NCBI GenBank assembly: GCA_000403335.2
Contig: KE159631.1
Coordinates: forward strand, 245,229 to 309,228
Reading direction: 5' to 3'
Source: Lachnospiraceae bacterium MD335
GTDB taxonomy: Bacteria > Bacillota > Clostridia > Lachnospirales > Lachnospiraceae
Length of the DNA stretch: 64,000 nucleotides
The notes under the pieces are model-generated. The model had not been told where the DNA came from. It was given only the letters and a program-made list of their open reading frames with translations, and did no database searches. Within the stretch, counting starts at the first letter, position 1; every line of letters begins with the position of its first letter. Below, piece by piece: positions 1-6,981 of this stretch. The position numbers were made by a program, and so were the translations under genes.

Positions 1-50
1 TGGCAATCTTGAAAAATATCTGTCAAAGAAAGCTGTTTGTATGGTATCAT
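1..50 (-). CDS. IS transposase, 5' end only (partial)
   Basis: Reading leftwards from an ATG whose first base is 50, the frame stays open to the window edge and gives MIPYKQLSLTDIFQDC. An AAAGGAG ribosome binding site lies about 14 bases upstream (complement of 65..71). The N-terminus resembles my memory of a large DDE transposase family of clostridial insertion sequences (IS1182-like group) that begin with a YKQLSLxDIF-type motif. Only 16 codons are visible, so the family is inferred. The element's terminal inverted repeat should lie somewhere in 60..150 but cannot be defined from one end. Confidence 0.5.
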   Translation of the reverse strand, partial: MIPYKQLSLTDIFQDC

Positions 51-59
51 AGGTATCAG

Positions 60-132
60 AATAACTCCTTTCTTGGATGGTGGTTTATAGTTTTTGACAA
101 CTTTATTATACCATATCCGGTGAGGAGTTATT
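60..132. repeat. 10-bp inverted repeat at the IS end
   Basis: The arms AATAACTCCT (60..69) and AGGAGTTATT (123..132) are perfectly complementary. The left arm contains the transposase ribosome binding site on the minus strand, so read-through transcripts entering the element could fold and hide it. That is a known way of limiting transposition from external promoters, but here it is inference from position only. Confidence 0.45.
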
Positions 133-152
133 TTATTTTAGAAACAAAAAAT

Positions 153-189
153 GCCGTATTTATGCGGCTTATGGCGTTTCGCAAACGCC
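153..189 (+). promoter_or_regulatory. Two hairpins in the leader of the poly-glycine peptide gene
   Basis: GCCGTA (153..158) can pair with TGCGGC (163..168) with one G-U pair. GGCGTTT (173..179) pairs perfectly with AAACGCC (183..189) around a CGC loop. Both lie directly upstream of the SD of the peptide gene at 227. No T-run follows, so they look like RNA structure or stability elements rather than terminators. A clear promoter was not identified in the 100 bases upstream. Confidence 0.4.
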
Positions 190-226
190 TATTTAACAGA
201 TTCCAATAGAGAGGAGGTGTAATGTA

Positions 227-376
227 ATGTCCCAAGAGCGTAACATTCTTGCAGTTTTCGATGAAGAAACCACAAAATTAACTGCTGAATATCATATAGA
301 AGAAACATATGATGACTGCCCAACCGCGATGTCAGGCGGCGGCGGCGGCGGTGGCGGTGGTGGCGGCGGCCGCTGA
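227..376 (+). CDS. 49-residue precursor-like peptide ending in twelve glycines
   Basis: A textbook AGGAGGT (212..218) lies eight bases before ATG 227. The peptide starts MSQERNILAVFDEET and has nine acidic residues in the first thirty. A short stretch DDCPTAMS (29..36) follows, then Gly37-Gly48 and a final Arg49. The glycines use nine GGC and three GGT codons in an AT-rich region, and they are uninterrupted except by synonymous change, which argues for coding rather than slippage. A minimal ATG-TAA (222..227) overlaps the start by one base. A 12-bp terminator begins seven bases after the stop. Acidic leader plus glycine tail is the layout of a ribosomally made, processed peptide precursor. 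No family is recognised, and no modifying enzyme or exporter is visible. Alternatives are a bacteriocin-like peptide or a small structural protein. Confidence 0.7.
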   Translation: MSQERNILAVFDEETTKLTAEYHIEETYDDCPTAMSGGGGGGGGGGGGR

Positions 377-382
377 CTATCA

Positions 383-418
383 GGGCACAGTAAATATAGG
401 TATACTTTTACTGTGCCC
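383..418. terminator. 12-bp terminator hairpin, probably bidirectional
   Basis: GGGCACAGTAAA (383..394) and TTTACTGTGCCC (407..418) pair perfectly. The hairpin sits between the convergent poly-glycine peptide gene and the pentapeptide-repeat gene (stop at 423), so it can serve both. Confidence 0.75.
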
Positions 419-422
419 CGTC

Positions 423-1883
423 TTATTTATAGTATCGAAGTTCTGTTGGCAAATCATTAATGGTTTTGATAATATAAGAAATATTTTTAATATCATTTGG
501 AAGCAGTATGCTGTGCGATTCTTGTTGTTTTTGTTGTTCTGCTTTTCGTTTTTCGAGTTCTAATTTTTTTAATGCCACTTCCAGTTTACCACGTTTAATT
601 TCCTGCCGATTTTTAAGAATATTTTGTATTTTTTCTATTATGTTGCATGACTTATTAAAAAATAATTCAAGTGCCATAAATACTAAAATTAATGTATATA
701 TATTGTCCGATACTAATAGTGTAAGATCTATTGGCGAATTATGTCTGACAGTTATGTGATTATTTGATTCAGGCGCATACAGCCCAAGTGTGCTATTTAT
801 AACATTAAATGTTTCTGTCAATTTATCTGCATCACTATAATCAAAATTTGTTTTTATATTTATTTCGATAATATCTCTATTAAAAGGACAATCAATAAGT
901 AAACTTTTCGCAATAGAGAGTTCGTTAAGATAATTGCGATATTCAACATATTGCAACTGTTGAACATTGACGTTGCTCTCCAAAAAATCATAAAACGATT
1001 TTAACTGCTGTAAATTAAAAAATTTATTCACAGAAGCAAATTTACAAAGATGCCGTATCAGACCAAAATCTTTTTTCCTGCAAGCATATGCTAAACCATT
1101 TAATATTGTACAATATGTGTTTTCTATTTCTCCATCAAAAGCATAGATATTAGCCAGTGCCAAAAAATTATTTTCGTAATAAAAAACAGGTTTAAGTAAT
1201 CTGATATCCTCGATATACTTTTCGCTTTTTACCTTATAATTAGAACTTGCCGGTTTAAAGAAAACTGTTTTCTTCCTGATTATTTGTTCAAATCCATTTA
1301 CTAAATTCAATATTCCAAAAAAGGGCAGAGTGACATTTTCAAAATTTGAATCAATAATCTCTGAAAAATCCAATGTAGTTAAAGATAAATCTATATCTCT
1401 AAAAGAGCATTTAATAAAAGTCGAATTTGCAAAATCACATTGGTTCATTTCAGAAGTTTCTAATGTACTCTTCCGAAAGTAACACTCCCGAAAAGAGGTT
1501 CCGTCTAGTATGCTTTTGCCAAAAACTGCACCTGTGAAATCAGAAAAATCATATCTGCTTGAGTACGAATTGATTTTCAGACTGCTGTCTGAAAAATCAG
1601 AGTATATAAAATTTGCATTTACAAAACTACAGTCTGTGAAATTAGAACTTTTAAAAATAGAATTATTTCCAATTGTTCCCTCAAAAGTTACATTTTTAAA
1701 CCTGCATTTATAATATGCACCATTCCGCATTAAAGAGCCTTTAAAGGTTTCATCATAATTCTGATTAGTCCCCTCGAATGAATTTGATGCATCTCTCAAA
1801 GGTTCTAACGGAACAATTGTTTTCAAAAAATCGGCAGCGGATGCTATTTCCAGCCTAGAAAAAACTTCTCCTAATTGTTTCAT
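423..1883 (-). CDS. Pentapeptide-repeat protein with C-terminal membrane/coiled-coil region
   Basis: 486 residues. Residues about 38-185 are a degenerate pentapeptide-repeat array with F or L at the centre of each unit (for example SNFTDCSFVNANFIYSDFSD, then CDFANSTFIKCSF), which predicts a right-handed quadrilateral beta helix. A helical region follows without a recognised domain. Next is a hydrophobic stretch (IYTLILVFMALELFF, about 395-410), then a Lys/Glu/Gln-rich coiled coil (about 425-460). Some pentapeptide proteins (Qnr, McbG, MfpA) mimic DNA and protect or inhibit gyrase; most have unknown roles. The gene converges on the poly-glycine peptide gene. A plausible promoter (TTGATG, 17-bp spacer, TTATGG on the minus strand) lies just upstream. 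The repeat call is firm; the function is not known. Confidence 0.8.
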   Translation of the reverse strand: MKQLGEVFSRLEIASAADFLKTIVPLEPLRDASNSFEGTNQNYDETFKGSLMRNGAYYKCRFKNVTFEGTIGNNSIFKSSNFTDCSFVNANFIYSDFSDSSLKINSYSSRYDFSDFTGAVFGKSILDGTSFRECYFRKSTLETSEMNQCDFANSTFIKCSFRDIDLSLTTLDFSEIIDSNFENVTLPFFGILNLVNGFEQIIRKKTVFFKPASSNYKVKSEKYIEDIRLLKPVFYYENNFLALANIYAFDGEIENTYCTILNGLAYACRKKDFGLIRHLCKFASVNKFFNLQQLKSFYDFLESNVNVQQLQYVEYRNYLNELSIAKSLLIDCPFNRDIIEINIKTNFDYSDADKLTETFNVINSTLGLYAPESNNHITVRHNSPIDLTLLVSDNIYTLILVFMALELFFNKSCNIIEKIQNILKNRQEIKRGKLEVALKKLELEKRKAEQQKQQESHSILLPNDIKNISYIIKTINDLPTELRYYK

Positions 1884-2192
1884 GATTTTTATGTACCTTT
1901 CTAATCTAATCCATCAAACATCCATAAATTAATCATACAATTACCATCAAAATTAACGGATAACACTTGATTATCTATTACCAACACCCAATCACCACAC
2001 CTATAAATTTATGGAATATAATAAGATGATCACAGATCAAACCAATTACTGACTTATGGAGCACAAATGAAATTTCTGAGATCTGTTACGCTTGAAAAGA
2101 ACAAATGTTTGTTATTGCTGTAATCGTTTGGATATTCCAAGTCATTTTTAAAGCAACATGTAAGGCATCTCCAATCTGAGAACAGATATAAA
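1884..2192. other. AT-rich intergenic stretch without a recognised gene
   Basis: No reading frame with a credible start and ribosome binding site was seen on either strand. It must contain the promoter of the minus-strand pentapeptide gene near its left end. Confidence 0.5.
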
Positions 2193-2227
2193 GAGCAGCA
2201 CTATTCCCAAAACCAAAAGTGCTGCTC
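2193..2227 (-). terminator. Terminator after the tyrosine recombinase
   Basis: GAGCAGCACT (2193..2202) pairs perfectly with AGTGCTGCTC (2218..2227). The stem ends six bases beyond the recombinase stop and is followed, in the minus direction, by TTTATAT. Confidence 0.75.
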
Positions 2228-2232
2228 AAAAA

Positions 2233-3156
2233 TTATATATGAAACCCGTTTCGGGGATGCTTATTAGCCAAAATATCCCTCTGCTTCGCCACCGTTACGT
2301 GCGTATAAATCTCCGTAATATTAATCGAACTATGTCCCAGCATCTCCTGAATATACCGAATATCCACATCTGCCTCAAGCAGACAAGTCGCAAACGTATG
2401 ACGAAACATATGCGGCGTAATATGCAAATCAATCGCAGCAAGTGAGGTATACTTATTAATCATTCTGCGAACCGCCTGATCTGACATTGCTTTTCCGTCC
2501 TGATTAGCGAAAAAATAGTTGCATTTCCCGACTTCGGCAGAAAATTCTTCTCGATACTCCTCCAAAACACGAATAACATTTCTGTTGCAAATCTGAATCC
2601 GCCGTTCCTTATCTCCTTTCCCATAAATCAAAATTGTTCCGTCATATAAATTCACATTTTTGTTCTGCAAAGCGCAAAGCTCTGATATTCGCATACCTGT
2701 CGCAAATAAAAGTTCCGAAACAGCCGCGTCTCGCAAAGCATTCCTCTTCTGATAAGCTGTCTTTGCATTTTGCTGCTGCATATAAATTGCAGAAAGAAAA
2801 GCTTCAACAGTATGTAACGGTATTGTTTTCGGAAGGATAACAGGCTCTCGAAAACGTACCCGTATTTTATTAAAAGGATTTTTTTCAATCAAGTCTTTAT
2901 ATTCAAGATAGTGAAAAAATGCTTTCAAAGACGCAATTTTCCGCTTAGCGGTCTTAGGTTTATACAAATTATGCAGGCGGGCAATATAGGTTTCGATCAT
3001 ATCTGTTGTAATGAGGGCAATTTCAGTGGCGGAAACTTGTTCTGAGAATTGCCTCAAATCAATCTGATAGGCTTTCAGGGTCTTTTCATCCAGGCGTTTT
3101 TGCGCAGTACAGTATTCCAAATAGTTTTTCATGTGTGTTTGTAAATTGTTCATCAT
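2233..3156 (-). CDS. Tyrosine recombinase / phage-type integrase
   Basis: 307 residues, the usual XerC/XerD-like length. An N-terminal SAM-like core-binding domain (about 10-90) precedes the catalytic domain. Catalytic motifs are present: TGMRISEL with the first Arg, YGKGDKERR with the Lys, HMFRHTFA (HxxR), LGHSSINITEIY with the His, and the nucleophilic Tyr in IYTHV. The protein cuts and rejoins DNA at a specific site, as an integrase of a mobile island or an inverter of nearby DNA. It is divergent from hsdM and at the edge of the defence region. Such recombinases sometimes invert hsdS segments, but no second hsdS copy is visible here, so integration of the island is the simpler reading. No target repeats could be located by eye. 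Confidence 0.9.
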   Translation of the reverse strand: MMNNLQTHMKNYLEYCTAQKRLDEKTLKAYQIDLRQFSEQVSATEIALITTDMIETYIARLHNLYKPKTAKRKIASLKAFFHYLEYKDLIEKNPFNKIRVRFREPVILPKTIPLHTVEAFLSAIYMQQQNAKTAYQKRNALRDAAVSELLFATGMRISELCALQNKNVNLYDGTILIYGKGDKERRIQICNRNVIRVLEEYREEFSAEVGKCNYFFANQDGKAMSDQAVRRMINKYTSLAAIDLHITPHMFRHTFATCLLEADVDIRYIQEMLGHSSINITEIYTHVTVAKQRDILANKHPRNGFHI

Positions 3157-3223
3157 AAAATCTCCTTGTCCTAGTATTTAAAATATATGGTACATGGATT
3201 TTTGTAATAATGCACTCCTTGGT

Positions 3224-3475
3224 ATGGAAATTCAATTAAATAATAGAAAACAGGTATCGGCAGAAGCATCAGTAAGCTTTTGCTTACCAATGATGGGAGC
3301 AGTATAATTTCTGTTTATATTTGTGGCATGGAGAAACGCTGCTGAATCGTTTAAACAACGCACAGAATGGAGAGCTTCATTGCCTACCGATAACGGAAAA
3401 AATGATGCGATGAAATTAGGAAATGCATTTCAAAATATAAGGCTGAGCGCGGCATTATTCTTGAATCAGCAATGA
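3224..3475 (+). pseudogene. Interrupted small membrane-protein-like frame
   Basis: ATG 3224 opens MEIQLNNRKQVSAEASVS and a hydrophobic stretch that is cut by TAA (3305 region). The same frame then resumes without shift as FLFIFVAWRNAAESFKQRTE and runs to TGA at 3473..3475. Ignoring the stop gives about 83 residues with one membrane segment split by it. No good ribosome binding site is seen. The gap from 3157 to 3860 holds this frame, a second open stretch without a good start (3484..3669, ending DEQIRSLQK) and the hsdM promoters. This looks like decayed cargo next to the recombinase. Confidence 0.3.
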
Positions 3476-3680
3476 TAGTATAAAGGAAATTGGAGAGAAA
3501 ATTAAATGAAACAGACACGGGTATTCCGCCCGTCAGTTTTACGCGTGCTCAATGCTATCTTAACTGCAAAAAAGGTTTTGAAAATAAAAGAAACGCGAAC
3601 CAAACAAAATTCAGACGAGAATGTAAAAAAACGGTGACAGACGAACAAATACGCAGTCTGCAAAAATGACACCGCTGTTT

Positions 3681-3710
3681 TTGGCATCGTTTTTTGCTTT
3701 ATGATATAAT
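3681..3710 (+). promoter_or_regulatory. Sigma-A promoter upstream of hsdM
   Basis: TTGGCA (3681..3686) and a perfect TATAAT (3705..3710) are separated by 18 bases. They lie about 150 bases before the hsdM start. Confidence 0.6.
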
Positions 3711-3760
3711 GAGCGCAAGAGAGTATAGTGTACCTGTTCATTTTGTGAACGGCGAATATA

Positions 3761-3789
3761 TATCATAAATCGCAAATTTATGATATAAT
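3761..3789 (+). promoter_or_regulatory. Operator-like palindrome overlapping a second -10 element
   Basis: TATCATAAAT (3761..3770) and ATTTATGATA (3776..3785) form a perfect 10-bp inverted repeat. The right arm overlaps a TATAAT at 3784..3789. The string TTTATGATATAAT also occurs at the first promoter, so both -10 regions share the half-site. This suggests repressor control of the restriction locus; no regulator gene is visible nearby. Confidence 0.45.
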
Positions 3790-3860
3790 AAATTTGGAAA
3801 ATTTATGTAGAAATTTAGAGAGTTTTAGAGGATGTACTCCTCTTTGGAGAAAATGCCACA

Positions 3861-5729
3861 ATGGATAATAAAAGTATTAAAAAACTGGAAAATGATTTAT
3901 GGGAGTCTGCCGATTTGCTTAGAGCCGGTTCAAAGTTGACTTCCAATCAATACTGCATGCCGGTACTTGGTTTGCTGTTTTTAAGATATGCCTACAGTAG
4001 ATTCAAAATGGTGGAAGGGGAAATATTAAATAACAGACCTGTGAGAAATGGGATTAAGATGCCGGTTGAGGCAAAGGATTTTGTAGCGAAGAGCGCTTTG
4101 TATCTTCCTCAAATGGCGCAGTATCATTGGCTTGTAAACTTACCTGAGAATGTGGCTTCACTTGGTCTTGAAAACGTTTCCGGTCAGATTATGGGGAGTC
4201 TTGGCGAAGTTGTAAACAATTCGATGGAGCTTGTGGAACGGCAGAGCACACAGCTTACAGGCGTACTTCCCAAAAGCTATACGGATTTCTCAGATGATTT
4301 ACTTGGAGAGCTACTTCGGATATTTAATAACAATGCTCTTGACGAGGTGGGCGGCGACGTAATTGGTCGTATCTATGAGTATTTCCTGAATAAATTTGCA
4401 AAAAATATCGCGTCAGATGATGGTGTATTCTTTACGCCGAAATCATTGGTAAAAATGATTGTGAATATCATAGAGCCTAGAAGTGGTGTTCTCCTAGATC
4501 CTGCCTGTGGATCAGGTGGTATGTTTGTACAGACAGGCGACTTTGTGAATGAATCCGGTTTACAGGCGAACAGCAGTATGACATTTTATGGACAGGAGAA
4601 AGTAGAATATAATGCACAGCTTTGCCTTATGAATATGGCGGTACATGGATTAAGCGGAGTCATTAAGTCAGGAGATGAAGCAAATAGTTTTTATCATGAC
4701 GCACATAACTTAGAAGGCTGTTGTGATTATGTTATGGCAAATCCTCCTTTTAATGTGGATAAAGTAAAAGCAGAGTCCGCCACGAATGCGGGCAGACTTC
4801 CTTTTGGCGTACCGAGAGAAAACAAGAACAAAGAAATCGGGAATGCAAATTATCTTTGGATTTCTTATTTTTATGCTTACTTAAATAATGCAGGAAGAGC
4901 AGGGTTTGTTATGGCATCTTCCGCTACAGATAGTCAGGGAAGTGATAGAGACATCAGGGAAAAACTTGTGAAAACAAATCATGTGGATGTAATGATCAGT
5001 GTCGGAAATAACTTTTTTTACACCAAAAGTTTACCCTGCTCGTTATGGTTCTTTGATAAAGGAAAAGCGGAAGAATTAAAGGATAAAATTCTTTTTATAG
5101 ACGCAAGAAATTATTATACAGTGGCAGACCGTACGCTCAATGAGTGGAATGAGTGGCAGCTCAAAAACATGAATGCGATTGTTCGGCTTTATAGAGGTGA
5201 GACAGATAAGTATAAAGCACTGCTTGAAGAGTATCAATCTGTTATGAAAGAATTGATTGACGAGATTGGTGATGATGTTCTTAATGTCATCATGGATGAT
5301 GTATTCACAGGTGGATTTGAAGCAGCTAAGAAGTATTTGAAAACACTTAGAGAGTCTGCAAAGAAAGAGATCGAAGTATGTGACAGGAAGGAAAAGAAGA
5401 AGTTACAAACCTCATGGGATGAAAAGATTGCATCTGTAGAAGAAATTGCAGAAGTAGCAAAGGAAGCGCAATGGCTTTATAGTAAGTTTGGTGAGGGAAA
5501 GTATGAAGATATTCCCGGGCTTTGCAGAATTGCAGATATGGAAACGGTAGAAAGCAAAGGATGGTCTCTTACTCCGGGGGCATATGTAGGAGTTGCACCA
5601 ACGGAGGATGATGGTATAGATTTTGCGAAAAGAATGAAAGAGATACATACAGAACTATTAAAATTGCAGGCAGAAAGTAATGAATTGATGGATACTATCT
5701 CACAAAATATGAAGGAGATGGGACTATGA
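3861..5729 (+). CDS. hsdM: Type I restriction-modification methyltransferase subunit
   Basis: 622 residues. An N-terminal helical domain (LENDLWESADLLRAGSKL, HsdM_N) precedes an N6-adenine methyltransferase fold. The SAM-binding motif DPACGSGGMF is at about 212 and the catalytic motif NPPFN at about 293. A long C-terminal helical tail follows. It methylates adenine in the sequence chosen by HsdS and is also part of the restriction complex. It overlaps hsdS by four bases (ATGA), so the two are translationally coupled. Length and motifs are complete, so the protein is probably active. Confidence 0.97.
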   Translation: MDNKSIKKLENDLWESADLLRAGSKLTSNQYCMPVLGLLFLRYAYSRFKMVEGEILNNRPVRNGIKMPVEAKDFVAKSALYLPQMAQYHWLVNLPENVASLGLENVSGQIMGSLGEVVNNSMELVERQSTQLTGVLPKSYTDFSDDLLGELLRIFNNNALDEVGGDVIGRIYEYFLNKFAKNIASDDGVFFTPKSLVKMIVNIIEPRSGVLLDPACGSGGMFVQTGDFVNESGLQANSSMTFYGQEKVEYNAQLCLMNMAVHGLSGVIKSGDEANSFYHDAHNLEGCCDYVMANPPFNVDKVKAESATNAGRLPFGVPRENKNKEIGNANYLWISYFYAYLNNAGRAGFVMASSATDSQGSDRDIREKLVKTNHVDVMISVGNNFFYTKSLPCSLWFFDKGKAEELKDKILFIDARNYYTVADRTLNEWNEWQLKNMNAIVRLYRGETDKYKALLEEYQSVMKELIDEIGDDVLNVIMDDVFTGGFEAAKKYLKTLRESAKKEIEVCDRKEKKKLQTSWDEKIASVEEIAEVAKEAQWLYSKFGEGKYEDIPGLCRIADMETVESKGWSLTPGAYVGVAPTEDDGIDFAKRMKEIHTELLKLQAESNELMDTISQNMKEMGL

Positions 5730-6961
5730 GCTGGAAAGAGGTATGTTTAGGTGATGTAATATCAACCAAGAAAGGCTTTGCTTTTAAAAGCAGTAAATAT
5801 GTACCTCAAGGAATTCCTATTGTTCGAGTATCTGACTTTACAATGGATAGTATTTCTGATGATGATTTAAGATTTTACCCACAGGAAGAAAGAGAACAGT
5901 ATAAAGAGTTTGAATTGAGAGAGAAAGATATTATTGTTCAGACGGTTGGTTCGTGGCAAAATAATCCTGCATCTGTTGTGGGAAAGGTAGTACGTGTACC
6001 ACATTTTCTAGACAGAGCATTGTTGAACCAAAATGCGGTGAAGATTATTCCAAATAAAGAAATAGATAGAGACTATATTTTTTACCGATTAAGGACAGAT
6101 GAATTTAAAGGACATATATTAGGTGAGGCAAGAGGGGCAGCTAATCAAGCGAGTATTACTCTTGAAACTATAAAATCTTTTAGATTTTTTTTGCCGGATC
6201 ATAATACACAGATAAAAATTGGACAGATACTTTCGGCATATGATAATTTAATCAAAAATAACCAAAAGCAGATTAAATTACTAGAGGAGGCGGCACAGCG
6301 TCTTTATAAAGAATGGTTTGTTAAATTGAGGTTTCCAAATTATGAGAAATGTATTATTGTTGATGGTTTGCCTAAAGGGTGGAAGATGGTACATATATTC
6401 GATGTATGTGAAACAATAGGAGGTGGTACTCCATCAACAAAGGTAAATGAATATTATCAAGATGGTGAAATTAGATGGGTTACACCAACTGATATTACAA
6501 GAAATAAGAGTTTAATATTGTTGGACTCGGAGAAGAAAATTACAAAATTAGGGCTAAAGAAAAGTTCAGCCAAAATGGTTCCACCATATACTATTTTGAT
6601 GACAAGCAGAGCAAGCATTGGCTATTTTGCTATATGTGAACATAAGGTTTGTACAAATCAAGGCATTATTTCATGCATTCCTTATGAAGAGAATGTTAGA
6701 TACTTTCTTTTGTATAATTTAATGAACCGTGTTGAAGAAATACGACAAAAAGCAAGCGGCTCAACATTTTTAGAAATTAGTAAAAAATCATTTGGAGAAT
6801 TGGAAATTGTTTTACCAGCTAGTAATGTACTTGAAATGTTTAATAGGGTTAATATTCTGTATATTAAGCAGATAGAAACATTTACAAAAAAAATAAACAA
6901 ATTAATGCAGGCAAGAGAAAGGTTATTACCGAAACTATTGAATGGGGAAATAGAAATTTAA
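5726..6961 (+). CDS. hsdS: Type I restriction-modification specificity subunit
   Basis: 411 residues with two target-recognition domains (about 1-165 and 215-385). Each is followed by a conserved helix: LLEEAAQRLYKEWFVKLRF near 190-205 and LMQARERLLPKLLNGEIEI at the C-terminus. It sets the bipartite DNA target shared by methylation and cleavage. The full two-domain length argues against truncation. The ATG overlaps the hsdM stop. The target sequence cannot be read from the protein. Confidence 0.96.
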   Translation: MSWKEVCLGDVISTKKGFAFKSSKYVPQGIPIVRVSDFTMDSISDDDLRFYPQEEREQYKEFELREKDIIVQTVGSWQNNPASVVGKVVRVPHFLDRALLNQNAVKIIPNKEIDRDYIFYRLRTDEFKGHILGEARGAANQASITLETIKSFRFFLPDHNTQIKIGQILSAYDNLIKNNQKQIKLLEEAAQRLYKEWFVKLRFPNYEKCIIVDGLPKGWKMVHIFDVCETIGGGTPSTKVNEYYQDGEIRWVTPTDITRNKSLILLDSEKKITKLGLKKSSAKMVPPYTILMTSRASIGYFAICEHKVCTNQGIISCIPYEENVRYFLLYNLMNRVEEIRQKASGSTFLEISKKSFGELEIVLPASNVLEMFNRVNILYIKQIETFTKKINKLMQARERLLPKLLNGEIEI

Positions 6962-6981
6962 AAAGGAGAAACGAAGGAACA

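Noticed and set aside
9-209. 66-codon frame at the left end
   Set aside because: It lies opposite the transposase start and across two hairpins, with no ribosome binding site.
309-563. Open frame through the glycine-codon run read as Ala/Val
   Set aside because: It is an out-of-frame shadow of the peptide gene, has no ribosome binding site, and runs through the terminator into the opposite-strand gene.
2233-6961. Phase-variable inversion of hsdS by the adjacent tyrosine recombinase
   Set aside because: Only one hsdS is present and no inverted repeats matching its conserved regions were found, so inversion is unsupported in this window.
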